From contig NZ_UXAU01000009.1 of assembly GCF_900609065.1 (NCBI RefSeq), positions 359,351 through 423,350 of the forward strand: a stretch of 64,000 nt of DNA. Reading direction: 5' to 3'. Under the pieces are notes generated by a model that saw only the letters and a list, made by a program, of their open reading frames with translations, made no database searches and was not told the DNA's origin. The position numbers were made by a program, and so were the translations under genes. This DNA is from Arthrobacter ulcerisalmonis. GTDB lineage: Bacteria; Actinomycetota; Actinomycetes; Actinomycetales; Micrococcaceae. The stretch's first letter is position 1; each line of letters opens with the position of its first letter. Of the stretch, positions 17,120 to 25,417 are shown in pieces.

Positions 17120-17150
17120 AGCCTACAAGTTGACGTTACGTCAAGGTCAA
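17120..17150 (-). promoter_or_regulatory. MerR-type promoter with 19-nt spacer and operator dyad
   Basis: On the minus strand, -35 TTGACC (17150-17145) and -10 TAGGCT (17125-17120) are separated by 19 nt, the over-long spacer of MerR-activated promoters. The spacer holds a perfect dyad with arms TTGACG and CGTCAA (17130-17144). The TipAS regulator therefore probably binds and controls its own gene here. The -35 overlaps the end of the small membrane gene at 17147. Confidence 0.82.
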
Positions 17151-17485
17151 GAGCGTCTGCGCCGCCGGGCCTGCCGGGCCAAACGGGTGAAGAAGAATAC
17201 GAAAGTTGCCTCGATCAGGACCATCAGCCCAGCCAGCCACCACTGTCCCATGGCGGCGAAAAAGATGAAGCCAGTCAACACCAGTGCGGTGCCCAAAGCC
17301 AAGGTGTAGATGGCGAATCCCAAAGCTACCGATCTGCTGCGGACGCCGGTGCGGAAGCCAAACCCGTGCGGTTCGCCGCCGGGTTGACCCGGGACGCGGT
17401 CGGGCGCGGCGGGACCCAACCCATCAAATTCCTCCCACGGGTCCGGGCCGGGATCAGGCTCGGACTCCTGGTGCTGGCCAGTCAT
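17147..17485 (-). CDS. Small membrane protein of unknown function
   Basis: 112 residues. An acidic, Pro/Gly-rich N-terminal half (EPDPGPDPWEEFDGLG) is followed by two hydrophobic helices (ALGFAIYTLALGTALVLTGF and the segment ending EATFVFFFTRLA) and an arginine-rich tail. The family is not recognised. Its last codons overlap the -35 of the MerR promoter, so transcription of this gene runs through that promoter. Confidence 0.7.
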   Translation of the reverse strand: MTGQHQESEPDPGPDPWEEFDGLGPAAPDRVPGQPGGEPHGFGFRTGVRSRSVALGFAIYTLALGTALVLTGFIFFAAMGQWWLAGLMVLIEATFVFFFTRLARQARRRRRS

Positions 17486-17550
17486 CCTCTGATTATGGCA
17501 AACGCGTGAGCCCGCATCGCCGTGGAATCGAAGCGAGCGGCGCCGGACAA

Positions 17551-17590
17551 CAAAGAAGCGGCCCCTCCAACCTGAGTTGGAGAAGCCGCC
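17551..17590 (-). terminator. Terminator after the cold-shock gene
   Basis: Read on the minus strand, GCGGC-CTCCAAC and GTTGGAG-GCCGC arms pair with one internal 2-nt bulge on each side and a TCAG loop, then run into TTCTTT. A second short hairpin (CTGGCT/AGCCAG) sits just before it at 17602-17616. Confidence 0.75.
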
Positions 17591-17630
17591 TGACGGGTTG
17601 TCCTGGCTAAAGCCAGGGCGAACCTAAGTC

Positions 17631-17834
17631 TTAGAGCGGGCGGATATTCTCTGCCTGCGGGCCCTTGGGGCCCTGGGTTACGTCGAATTCGACCTTCTGG
17701 TTCTCGTCCAGTGAGCGGTAGCCGCTGCTGGCGATTGCCGAGTAGTGTGCGAAAACGTCAGCGGACCCGTCATCGGGGGCAATGAAGCCAAAACCCTTTT
17801 CGGCGTTGAACCATTTAACTGTGCCTGTTGCCAT
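17631..17834 (-). CDS. Cold-shock protein
   Basis: 67 residues, the standard size of CspA-type proteins. RNP1 ([10 protein letters not shown]) and RNP2 (VFAHYSAI) RNA-binding motifs are intact within a single OB fold. It acts as an RNA chaperone in the cytoplasm. AAGGAA lies upstream of ATG 17834, and the gene has its own terminator downstream. Confidence 0.97.
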   Translation of the reverse strand: MATGTVKWFNAEKGFGFIAPDDGSADVFAHYSAIASSGYRSLDENQKVEFDVTQGPKGPQAENIRPL

Positions 17835-17964
17835 GGCTGCATTCCTTCATGTGACTCTGATTATCTCCCCGGATTTCAGCCCGGAGCGTGCGGAGAACGT
17901 CCCCCGCCATTCCAACGTACGGGGCAAATGGCCTGCTTGCAAGGGTTTACTTCGCCCGGTGTCG

Positions 17965-18588
17965 TCAACGCATGCCTTCCCGGCGGATTGCGGTGGCGAT
18001 TGCGGCGGCCCTGGTGTCCACTCCGAGCTTTGCGTAAATGTGGGCCAGGTGAGTTTTGACGGTGGCTTCGGAGATGAAAAGGCGTTTGCCCAGCTCACGG
18101 TTGCTCAGCCCCTCCGTGAGCAGGCTGAGCAGCTCGGCTTCCCGCGGTGTAAGGATCTCTTCCGGGTTGCGCAGTTGCTGGAAAAGCCGCGAGGCGACGG
18201 GTGGACTCATCACGCTCCTGCCCTGTACCGCCCCACGAATCGCAGCGAAAATCTCCTCCGGTACCGCGTCCTTGAGCAGGTAGCCCATGGCGCCGGCGTC
18301 CACTGCCCTGACAATGTCCGCGTCCGAATCGTAGGTGGTGAAAACCAGGATCGCCTGGTTCGGGGTCCCAGCCCTTAGTTGGCGGATCGCTTCGATACCG
18401 TCCATCCCGGCGCCCATCGCCAGATCCATGACGACGACGTCGGGCCGGCAGTCTGCCACCAGCTGGAGGGCCTCCTCGCCGGAGGCAGCCTCGGCCACCA
18501 CCTCGATGTCCGGTTGGGTTCCCAGTAAAGCCCGCAGGCCACTGCGGACCACCAGGTGGTCATCGACCAACAGCACCCCGATCTTCAT
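17965..18588 (-). CDS. NarL/LuxR-type response regulator (SenR-like)
   Basis: 207 residues. The receiver domain (MKIGVLLVDDHLVVRSGLRA) has the phosphorylatable Asp in VVVMDLAMG near residue 55. The C-terminal LuxR helix-turn-helix is around residues 140-200 (LTPREAELLSLLTEGLSNRE, then SEATVKTHLAHIYAKLGVD). Its ATG overlaps the stop of the kinase gene, so the two are translationally coupled. The kinase and the divergent HbpS-like gene make the set resemble SenS-SenR-HbpS of Streptomyces, which senses haem and redox stress; that link is inferred from gene content. Confidence 0.9.
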   Translation of the reverse strand: MKIGVLLVDDHLVVRSGLRALLGTQPDIEVVAEAASGEEALQLVADCRPDVVVMDLAMGAGMDGIEAIRQLRAGTPNQAILVFTTYDSDADIVRAVDAGAMGYLLKDAVPEEIFAAIRGAVQGRSVMSPPVASRLFQQLRNPEEILTPREAELLSLLTEGLSNRELGKRLFISEATVKTHLAHIYAKLGVDTRAAAIATAIRREGMR

Positions 18589-19808
18589 TCGGGGTTTCCC
18601 GAGGTGGGGATCTGCGCGGCAACGATGGTGCCCTCGCCAGGGCTGCTCTCCACCGAAAAGTCGCCGCCGAGCTGTTCCACGCGTTGGCGCATGGCCCGCA
18701 GTCCGTAACCGCCTGCCCTTGACGGCAGGCGGGCCGCGGTGGGGTCGAAGCCCGTGCCGTCGTCGTAAATATCCAAGGTGACCCGATCTGGCAGGTAACC
18801 CAGCGTCACAGTGGCCACTGTTGCTGCGGCGTGCAAGGCGGTGTTGGCGGTGGCGCTCTGCACCACCCGGAGCAGGGTGTGGCGGATGTCGGTGGGGACG
18901 GCTCGAGGCGAACCGGTGACGAGCAACTCGGCGCCGGGAAGATACTTCCTGGCCGCCATCAGCAGCACGGTTTGCAGCGGTGCAGCGTCCAGAGCCGGTG
19001 AAGCAAGTTCGTGGACCAGGCTGCGCGTCTCGGCGAGGTTGATCCGGAGCAAGGTGCTTGCCGTCTGCAAACCATCCTTCGCGGCGGGGGCAGGCCATTC
19101 CCGGTCTGCGGCTTCCAACAGGAGGATGCTGCTGGCGAGTCCCTGCGTGATGGTGTCGTGAATTTCCCGGGCCACCCGTTCCCGTTCGGCAGTGGTCCCC
19201 GCCCTGCGCTCACTCGCTGCCAACTCGGCCTGGGCCGCTGCAACCTCAGCGTGCAGGCGTACCTGCTCGTCGGCGTCGTGCTGGATGCGGCGATGGATCA
19301 GCGTCAGCATCAGGCCGACCGCCAGCGGCCCCAACACCATGGCGATGTCCGTTCCGCCGCTAAGCCGGAAGAGGCCGACGGCGGTGGCGCCCGCCGTCGC
19401 GCCGGCAGCAGCGAGGGCGGTGGCTCCCGTCAGTGCCTGCTGGCAGAGGAAGAACAGCGCAAACGAGCACTAGGCGAAGCTGGGCGCCACAATGACCAGG
19501 ACCGCCCACACGCCCACCAAGGCGAAGAGCCACACCTTGCTGGCGCCGCCACCTGCGGTCAGGAAGGCCACGACGGCGTAGAGCAGGCTGGCAGCAATGG
19601 CCAGTCCCAGCACCAGCAGGTTGTCCGCTGGACTATGGCGCATGAGGTATCGCACCGCGGACGTCACCAGGAGTACGCCGAAGCCAAGGTGCACGGCGGC
19701 ATCCAGGCCCATGACGAGCAAGTGCCGGGGCGTGCTTCGCTGCCTGGCCGGGCGCGCGCTATGCGTCGTATCCGGCGCCGCTGCGCTGATGGTTCTTCGG
19801 GGGTGCAT
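18585..19808 (-). pseudogene. SenS-like sensor histidine kinase with in-frame amber codon
   Basis: One continuous minus-strand frame from ATG 19808 to 18585 is broken only by TAG at 19472-19470. The upstream part (112 codons) encodes four membrane helices (for example HLLVMGLDAAVHLGFGVLLV). The frame resumes directly with CSFALFFLCQQALTG and two more helices. It then has a HisKA_3 domain (REIHDTITQGLAS with the phospho-His) and an HATPase domain with DDGTGFD and GYGLRAMRQRVEQLGG. A single base (TGG to TAG) would explain the stop. A restart at ATG 19340 would give a 251-residue kinase core lacking most of the sensor. It may be a real loss of function, a readthrough case or a sequencing error. 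Confidence 0.82.
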
Positions 19809-19875
19809 GGGGTTCCGGCCTCCTGGACGTCATCCCATGGTAGGTCCGCGAGGCCGGCGGGTCTCTCCACCTTTT

Positions 19876-19915
19876 GGCTGATTCGGCTGGCCCTTGGTGG
19901 GAGCCGAATGCAGCC
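19876..19915. promoter_or_regulatory. Inverted repeat between senS-like and hbpS-like genes
   Basis: ATTCGGCT (19881-19888) and AGCCGAAT (19902-19909) are perfect inverted repeats 13 nt apart. GGCT (19876) and AGCC (19912) extend them outward. The site lies in the 252-nt divergent region, and the spacing puts the two half-sites about two helical turns apart. It is a candidate binding site for the response regulator at 17965. Confidence 0.5.
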
Positions 19916-20060
19916 GAAGGCCCGATGGCAGGCCGCGCGGGGATCGGAAGGATGGAATCCAGCACGATGCAGGACCGCCCTAGGGCACCTGGAGACGCTG
20001 GCAGGATTTCTAGCCAGTCCAGCACTTTTCACTTCCGCAGACCCGATCAAAGGACCACCC

Positions 20061-20738
20061 ATGAACAAGAGAACGATGATGGCCGCCGCCAGCACTGCGG
20101 CACTGCTGCTTGCCACGGCCGGAGCCACGGTGGCAGCGAACGCCGGTCAAGGCAGTCAGCTCGATGCTGCGGACGCGGCAGTCAGCCTTTCCCGAACGAA
20201 TAACGCTGGCTCCGACTCCCGCCCCACCAGGCCGACGCCGACCGGCCCTGCACCAACCAGCTCGGCACCTGTCACCCCTGCACCGACCAGCCCTGTTCCT
20301 GCCAACTCGGGCCCCGTCTCTGTTCAGCAGGACCGCATCTCGGTGGCTGCCTCGGCGGCAGCAGTAGGTGCGGCGCTCGCAAAATGCCAGGCGGACAAGC
20401 TGCCGTTCGTGACGGTAGCGCTGGTGGACAGGTTTGGCACCGTGCAGGCGATTCTGCGCGGTGACAACGCCGCCGCCCACACCATTGAGGCAGCCAAACA
20501 GAAGGCCTACACCGCCGCCGCCTTCGGAGCTCCCACCAGCGAGTTGGCAGGTCGCATTACGGGCTCCGGGCCGTCCATCGCCGATCTGCCCGGCACCCTT
20601 TTCCTTGCCGGCGGTGTGCCCCTGAAAGTCAACGGCGTGTCCGTGGCGGGCATCGGTGTGGGCGGAGCCCCCGACGGGGCCCTCGACGAGGCCTGCGCCG
20701 CAGCTGGCGCGGCAATCCTCGCCCAGGCCACCAAGTAG
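20061..20738 (+). CDS. Secreted HbpS/GlcG-family haem-binding-like protein
   Basis: 225 residues from ATG 20061, with AAAGGA at 20049-20054. A signal peptide (MNKRTMMAAASTAALLLATA) is followed by a Pro/Thr/Ser-rich linker of about 40 residues with repeated PTxPAPT units. A GlcG/HbpS domain covers about 90-225 (CQADKLPFVTVALVDRFGTV; LPGTLFLAGGVPLKVNG; GVGGAPDGALDEACAAAG). HbpS of Streptomyces is an extracellular haem-binding octamer that modulates the SenS kinase. Divergence from a SenS/SenR-like pair supports the same role. The haem ligands were not identified with certainty. Confidence 0.86.
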   Translation: MNKRTMMAAASTAALLLATAGATVAANAGQGSQLDAADAAVSLSRTNNAGSDSRPTRPTPTGPAPTSSAPVTPAPTSPVPANSGPVSVQQDRISVAASAAAVGAALAKCQADKLPFVTVALVDRFGTVQAILRGDNAAAHTIEAAKQKAYTAAAFGAPTSELAGRITGSGPSIADLPGTLFLAGGVPLKVNGVSVAGIGVGGAPDGALDEACAAAGAAILAQATK

Positions 20739-20747
20739 GCTGGGCGA

Positions 20748-21587
20748 ATGAGCAGGATTCGGCTCCGGACGCGGCGGAATTCGAGGCAACCGCCAGAACA
20801 GCGTCCAGGACTGCGGCCAGTGCGGCGTCCAGGCCGGCGCTACAGGGCACACATGGTGGTAGCAGTCCTCGTTATGGGGGTCCTACTGACGGGCTGCCAG
20901 GGAGGGACGGTGGACATGGCGGCAACTGAATCGGCATCGTCAGCTGAATCGACGCCGGCATCAAGTCCTGGGGCAGATCCGTCCGCGATAGCCGGGACGT
21001 CCCTATCGCCCCAGCCCGCACCGACGCCACCAGAGCAAGCCTCCCAGCCCGCGTCAACTCCACCAGCACCTGTTCCTACGCCGTTGTCCGCCGACGCCCA
21101 GGCCCGACTCGACGCTGAGCTGATCGCAGCCGCAAAGGCCAACAACGTTGAGCTGGTGCGGGACCTGATTGGCCGCGGCGGCAATGTCAACGCCAAAGAC
21201 TCCATCCAAGACTCGGCCTTTCTCTACGCCGGAGCAGAGGGATTCAACGAGGTCCTGAAGCTGACCCTGGCTGCGGGCGCCGACGTGGCAAGTATCAACA
21301 GATACGGCGGCACGGCACTGATCCCTGCCAGCGAGCACGGGCATGTGGAGACGGTGCAGATCCTGCTGGCCGCGGGCGTTCCCGTCAACCACGTGAACAA
21401 TCTCGGCTGGACCGCCATACAGGAGGCGATCCTCCTCAACTCAGGCGGTCCGCGGCAGCAGGAAGTGGTGAGGCTACTCCTGGCGGCAGGAGCAGACTCC
21501 GCCATCCGTGATCCCGAGGGCCGGACGGCGCTCCAGAACGCCGAACGGCTGGGGTTCGCTGAGATCGCGGCGACGCTCAGGGGCTGA
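20748..21587 (+). CDS. Ankyrin-repeat lipoprotein
   Basis: 279 residues from ATG 20748, 9 nt after the hbpS-like stop. An Arg-rich N-terminus of about 35 residues leads into a hydrophobic segment and lipobox LLTGC, so it should be a lipoprotein. A shorter start at ATG 20853 would give a more ordinary signal peptide. After a Pro/Ser-rich linker, three to four ankyrin repeats follow (ELVRDLIGRGGNVNAKDSIQ; HGHVETVQILLAAGVPVNHV; EVVRLLLAAGADSAIRDPEG), a protein-binding scaffold outside the cell. Co-transcription with the hbpS-like gene suggests a shared extracytoplasmic function. The target is unknown. Confidence 0.85.
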   Translation: MSRIRLRTRRNSRQPPEQRPGLRPVRRPGRRYRAHMVVAVLVMGVLLTGCQGGTVDMAATESASSAESTPASSPGADPSAIAGTSLSPQPAPTPPEQASQPASTPPAPVPTPLSADAQARLDAELIAAAKANNVELVRDLIGRGGNVNAKDSIQDSAFLYAGAEGFNEVLKLTLAAGADVASINRYGGTALIPASEHGHVETVQILLAAGVPVNHVNNLGWTAIQEAILLNSGGPRQQEVVRLLLAAGADSAIRDPEGRTALQNAERLGFAEIAATLRG

Positions 21588-21626
21588 CCCAACCATCCCA
21601 CTCGCTGAAACTTCCCACCATCCCGC

Positions 21627-21726
21627 CCGCTGAAACTCCCCACCTTTGCCGACCAGTGACCGCGGCGCGCTGCACATTTGTGGCGACCCGCCGCCGTCGT
21701 GCTTCAAAGCTGGGGAATTTCAGCGG
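21627..21726. repeat. Intergenic palindromic element, copy 1
   Basis: Inverted arms of 22 nt (21627-21648 and 21705-21726) match at about 20 positions around a GC-rich centre. A partial third copy of the left arm (CGCTGAAACTTCCCACC) lies at 21603-21619. It sits between the convergent ankyrin and thiolase genes. A related element lies at 25305-25404, also between convergent genes. Confidence 0.72.
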
Positions 21727-21739
21727 CACGGTGACGACG

Positions 21740-22933
21740 TCAGATGGCTTCGAGGACGCTGACGTAGTTGGCGATCCCCACGCCGCCCATGTTCTGGACT
21801 GCCGCCCGGCGTGGGTTGCTGAGTTGCATGTCGCCGGCAGTGCCGGTGAGCTGCATGGCGGCGATGACGTGCTGTGACACGCCGGTGGCGCCCACAGGGT
21901 GGCCTTTGGCTTTCAGGCCGCCGGAGACGTTGACGGGGAGCTTGCCGTCCTTGAAGACCCACCCTTTCTCGATGGCGCGCGCACCCTGGCCTGGTTCGGT
22001 CAGACCCATGGCCTCGTACATGATCAGCTCGGCGATGGTGAAGCAGTCATGGACTTCCGCGAAATCCAGGTCTGCCAGCCCCACGCCAGCCATCCCCATC
22101 GCGCGCTGCCAGGACGCCCGGGTGGCCTCGAAAGCCGTGGGGTCTCGGCGATTTGTGGGGAAGAAGTCGTTAGCCTGGCCGAATCCTGCCAACCGGACGG
22201 GGGCCGTGGCGCCGTGAGTGGGGGCGACGGACAGCACTACTGCTGCAGCGCCATCGGAAACGGGGGAGCAGTCGGTGCGGCGCAGGGGATCCGCCACCAT
22301 GGGGTTCTTGTCCGAGACGGTCCGGCAAAACTCGACGCCGAGGTCCTTGCGAAGCTGCGCGTAGGGGTTGTCGACGCCGTTGCGGTGGTTCTTCGCCGCG
22401 ATGGAACCCAGGACGTCGCCTAAGGCTCCCGCTGCGTCGTAGCGCTTGCCGTAGTTCTTCGCTACCTCGGCGAAGAGGCCCGTGAAACCGGTGCTGGACG
22501 GCTTCCCGGCCATGTCGTAGTCGGCGCCCAGGAGTGCCGCGCCCACCACGTCGGCCCCGGCGTGGGTCATCTTTTCGGCGCCGATCACCAAGACCGTCTT
22601 TGCCGTCCCAGCCAACAGCGACTTGGTGCCCTGCTGGAACGCGGCCGATCCCGAGGCGCAGGCATTTTCCACTCGTGTTGCCGCCACATTGGCCAACTGA
22701 TCCGAAACTTGCAGGGCCAAAGAAGAGGGAAACGCCAGTGGCATCATGCCGGAGTTGAACTGCCCCAGGTAGATCTCATCGATCTGGCCTGGCTCGATGC
22801 CCGCGTTGTCAATCGCCTCGGTGGCGACCTGGACAATCAGAGACTCCAGCGTCTCCTCCGTCAACTTACCGAATTTGCTGTGACCCCAGCCCGTCAGCAG
22901 GACGTCCTTGCCGAACTGTTCCCGCAGGCTCAT
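21740..22933 (-). CDS. Acetyl-CoA acetyltransferase / thiolase
   Basis: 397 residues. The N-terminal nucleophile Cys lies in [14 protein letters not shown] near residue 89, a VHDCFT motif follows, and the C-terminal active site is [14 protein letters not shown]. The Gln-Asn-Met-Gly-Gly end and overall pattern place it in the SCP2-like thiolase branch. It cleaves or forms 3-oxoacyl-CoA. Its ATG overlaps the stop of the CoA-transferase B subunit, so the three genes form one operon turning 3-oxoacids into acetyl-CoA units. Confidence 0.9.
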   Translation of the reverse strand: MSLREQFGKDVLLTGWGHSKFGKLTEETLESLIVQVATEAIDNAGIEPGQIDEIYLGQFNSGMMPLAFPSSLALQVSDQLANVAATRVENACASGSAAFQQGTKSLLAGTAKTVLVIGAEKMTHAGADVVGAALLGADYDMAGKPSSTGFTGLFAEVAKNYGKRYDAAGALGDVLGSIAAKNHRNGVDNPYAQLRKDLGVEFCRTVSDKNPMVADPLRRTDCSPVSDGAAAVVLSVAPTHGATAPVRLAGFGQANDFFPTNRRDPTAFEATRASWQRAMGMAGVGLADLDFAEVHDCFTIAELIMYEAMGLTEPGQGARAIEKGWVFKDGKLPVNVSGGLKAKGHPVGATGVSQHVIAAMQLTGTAGDMQLSNPRRAAVQNMGGVGIANYVSVLEAI

Positions 22934-23610
22934 GCCGCTGCTCCTTCGGCCGCCAGGGCAACGGTGAACGGTGCGCCCGTCTTGGCTTCGATCTCCGCCA
23001 CCGTGACGCCCGGGGCGAGCCGGGTCAGCGTGAGCTGCCGCCCGGCGTCGTGCGTTCCGTCGGTCTTGACCAGATCAAAAACGGCGAGGTCGCTGATAAT
23101 CCGATCCACACACGCCAGTCCGGTGAGTGGGAGGGAACATTCCGGCACGATCTTGGCCGTTCCGTCCTTGGCGTTGTGCTCGGTGAGGACCACCACCCGC
23201 GGGGTGCCAGCCACCAAGTCCATGGCGCCGCCCATGCCCTTGACCATCTTCCCGGGGATGGTCCAATTGGCCAGGTCGCCGTTGCCGGAGACCTGCATGG
23301 CCCCCAGGATGGCGACCTTGACATGACCGCCACGGATCATGCCGAAGGACGTGGCCGAGTCGAAGATGCTCCCGCCGGGAAGGACGGTCACCGTCTGCTT
23401 GCCGGCGTTGATCAGGTCGGCGTCCTCCTCGCCTTCGAAGGGGAACGGGCCCATGCCCAGAAGCCCATTTTCACTCTGCAGGACCACCCGCACGCCCTCA
23501 GGCAGGTTGTTGGCTACGAGCGTGGGAATGCCGATGCCGAGGTTGACGTAGTCGCCGTCGATCAATTCTTCGGCCGCAATGGCAGCCATTTCATCCCTGG
23601 TCCAGGCCAT
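22930..23610 (-). CDS. 3-oxoacid CoA-transferase, subunit B
   Basis: 226 residues from ATG 23610, preceded by AAGGAGAT. An open extension upstream is not needed. The family motif [10 protein letters not shown] contains the catalytic glutamate that forms the acyl-CoA intermediate, and [18 protein letters not shown] is typical. With subunit A it moves CoA from succinyl-CoA to a 3-oxoacid (acetoacetate or 3-oxoadipate). Which substrate is used cannot be decided here. It is coupled to the thiolase downstream. Confidence 0.93.
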   Translation of the reverse strand: MAWTRDEMAAIAAEELIDGDYVNLGIGIPTLVANNLPEGVRVVLQSENGLLGMGPFPFEGEEDADLINAGKQTVTVLPGGSIFDSATSFGMIRGGHVKVAILGAMQVSGNGDLANWTIPGKMVKGMGGAMDLVAGTPRVVVLTEHNAKDGTAKIVPECSLPLTGLACVDRIISDLAVFDLVKTDGTHDAGRQLTLTRLAPGVTVAEIEAKTGAPFTVALAAEGAAA

Positions 23611-23641
23611 GGGGATCTCCTTCTGGGTCGAAAAGTGGGGG

Positions 23642-24361
23642 TTAGGCCGAAACCGGCGCCGCGGTGCGCGGCCGAACAGTGCGCTGTTCAATGTCCTTCG
23701 TCCGGTTGCTCGCCTGCACGAGCCGCTGGATGAAGACGCCAGGAGTCACAATGTGGTTGGGGTCGAGGTCCCCGGGAGCCACGATCACCTCCGCTTCGGC
23801 AATCGTGAGGCGGCCAGCCGTGGCCACCACCGGGTTGAAGTTCCGTGCCGTGTAGCGGTACACCAGGTTGCCGTCGGTGTCGGCCGTATGGGCGTGGACC
23901 AGTGCGACGTCGGCCGTGATGGCGCGCTCGCGGACGTAGGTTTCGCCGTCGAAGACTTCCAGGGGCTTGCCTTCCGCGACCAGGGTACCTACGCCGGTTT
24001 TCGTGTAGAACGCGGGGATCCCGGCGCCGCCAGCGCGGAGTCGTTCGGCCAGGGTGCCTTGCGGGGTGAACTCCACCTCGAGCTTGCCGGCCAGGTATTG
24101 CTCGGCGAACAGCTTGTTTTCGCCCACGTAGGAGGCGATGACCTTGCGGACCTGGCCGGCTTCGATCAGGATGCCCAAGCCCTTGCCGTCGACGCCCATA
24201 TTGTTGGACACCACCGTGAGTTCGCGGATACCCGAATCGCGTACTGCGTCGATCAGGTCAGCTGGAATACCGCTCAGGCCGAAACCACCAACGGCCAGTG
24301 TCATTCCGTCTTTCAGTGTTCCGGCCAGGGCCTCGGCGGCGGAATTCTCGAGCTTGGTCAC
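23642..24361 (-). CDS. 3-oxoacid CoA-transferase, subunit A
   Basis: 239 residues with [16 protein letters not shown] (CoA-binding loop), [12 protein letters not shown] and [16 protein letters not shown], all characteristic of the alpha subunit. It is the first gene of the operon with subunit B (31 nt downstream) and the thiolase. A promoter with TTGACA (24446-24441), an 18-nt spacer and TAGCGT (24422-24417) precedes it, and an IclR-type operator lies between promoter and start. Confidence 0.93.
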   Translation of the reverse strand: MTKLENSAAEALAGTLKDGMTLAVGGFGLSGIPADLIDAVRDSGIRELTVVSNNMGVDGKGLGILIEAGQVRKVIASYVGENKLFAEQYLAGKLEVEFTPQGTLAERLRAGGAGIPAFYTKTGVGTLVAEGKPLEVFDGETYVRERAITADVALVHAHTADTDGNLVYRYTARNFNPVVATAGRLTIAEAEVIVAPGDLDPNHIVTPGVFIQRLVQASNRTKDIEQRTVRPRTAAPVSA

Positions 24362-24379
24362 GGCATCTCCTCATTGAGC

Positions 24380-24397
24380 GGTATCCATTTTATGGAC
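24380..24397. promoter_or_regulatory. IclR operator 1 (CoA-transferase side)
   Basis: GGTATCCATTTTATGGAC contains the dyad TCCAT-TTT-ATGGA. It lies just downstream of the predicted start of the CoA-transferase transcript, where a bound protein could act as a roadblock. The same 18-mer recurs with two changes at 24491. Confidence 0.68.
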
Positions 24398-24490
24398 GAC
24401 TGGTGTTCCCTGAACGACGCTACGGATTGTCTTCAATCACTGTCAACGGCTGGCTGCTGCTTCTTCTATACTGTGGACTTTGGCAGTTGA

Positions 24491-24508
24491 GGTATCCATA
24501 TTGTGGAC
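24491..24508. promoter_or_regulatory. IclR operator 2 (regulator side)
   Basis: GGTATCCATATTGTGGAC differs from operator 1 at two positions. It lies 19-24 nt after a TATACT box (24467-24472) and before the IclR coding start, which suggests autoregulation. It overlaps the GTG at 24503, an argument against that codon being the start. Confidence 0.65.
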
Positions 24509-24523
24509 AGAAAGTTGGATGCA

Positions 24524-25303
24524 GTGAGCAAGACACCCGTGCAGGGCGCGCAGGTGGTCAGCCGAGTGGCGCACCTCCTGCGCCTGGTGGGCCGCAACGC
24601 CAAGGGGATGTCCCTGGCTGGCCTGGTCCGCGAGTCCGGGCTGACCCGGCCCACCGTCCACCGACTGCTGTCCTCGATGGGGTCCGAGGGGTTGCTGGAT
24701 CACGATGCCGCTACCGGGAGCTGGGTGCTCGGCCCCGAAATCCTGCTGCTGGGTTCGGTTGCTGCCACCCGGTTCCCCCTGGAGGATCTGGCCCGGCCCG
24801 GCCTCCGCAGGCTTGCAGAAGCAACCGGCGAGAGTGCCTTCTTTTCCATCCGTCGCGGCAACGAGACGGTCTGCCTCCTGCGCGAGGAAGGCAGCTTCCC
24901 TGTCCGGTCATTCGTCCTGCACGAAGGCGTCCGCTTTCCTCTGGGCGTGGCCTCGGCCGGAACGGCAATCCTCGCGTTCCTGCCAGCCGCTGAACAAGAG
25001 GAAGTCCTGGCGGACTGGCCTTCCCACGCAGGGGCCTTTGCCAGCCAGCACACACCCGCGGTGGTCCGGCGGAACCTGGCAGCCACCTTGGCGGCTGGCT
25101 ACACGGTGAACCCCGGCCTGGTCCTGGAAGGAAGCTGGGGAATGGGCGCCGCCGTCTTTGACCGGTCAGGCAAACCCGCGTGGGCGCTCTCGCTGACGGG
25201 CATTGAACAGCGTTTCCGGCCGGAACGTCAGGCTGAACTGGGTGGGCTGCTGATGGCCGAAGCGCACCGGCTCAGCCAACTTCTCGGCGGGCCGGCGACC
25301 TAG
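24524..25303 (+). CDS. IclR-family transcriptional regulator
   Basis: 259 residues from GTG 24524 (MSKTPVQGAQVVSRVAHLLR). A GTG at 24503 would add seven residues but falls inside an operator. The N-terminal winged helix contains SLAGLVRESGLTRPTVHRLL. The C-terminal IclR effector domain (about 90-250) has SAFFSIRRGNETVCLLREEG and PLGVASAGTAILAFLP. Such proteins sense aromatic or short-chain acids. Divergence from the 3-oxoacid CoA-transferase operon and the twin operators make that operon its likely target. Confidence 0.9.
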   Translation: MSKTPVQGAQVVSRVAHLLRLVGRNAKGMSLAGLVRESGLTRPTVHRLLSSMGSEGLLDHDAATGSWVLGPEILLLGSVAATRFPLEDLARPGLRRLAEATGESAFFSIRRGNETVCLLREEGSFPVRSFVLHEGVRFPLGVASAGTAILAFLPAAEQEEVLADWPSHAGAFASQHTPAVVRRNLAATLAAGYTVNPGLVLEGSWGMGAAVFDRSGKPAWALSLTGIEQRFRPERQAELGGLLMAEAHRLSQLLGGPAT

Positions 25304-25304
25304 C

Positions 25305-25404
25305 CCGCTGAGTCTCCCCACCTTTGGTGGGGCCCGACGGCGGCGCGCCGGGTTTTCTGCCGCGACCCGCCGTCGGGCGCTGCAAAAGTGAGGAATTTCA
25401 GCGG
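25305..25404. repeat. Intergenic palindromic element, copy 2
   Basis: Outer arms 25305-25326 and 25383-25404 are inverted and match copy 1 at 21627. A nested perfect 12-bp stem, GCCCGACGGCGG (25332-25343) with CCGCCGTCGGGC (25367-25378), lies inside. It fills the gap between the convergent iclR and nadE genes. Both copies share GCGACCCGCCG near the right arm. Confidence 0.72.
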
Positions 25405-25417
25405 CGAGCGGTGCCTG

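Noticed and set aside
19011..20060. Long N-terminal extension of the HbpS-like frame
   Set aside because: It would bury the signal peptide in the middle of a protein and is antisense to the kinase. ATG 20061 has a ribosome site and starts a normal signal peptide.
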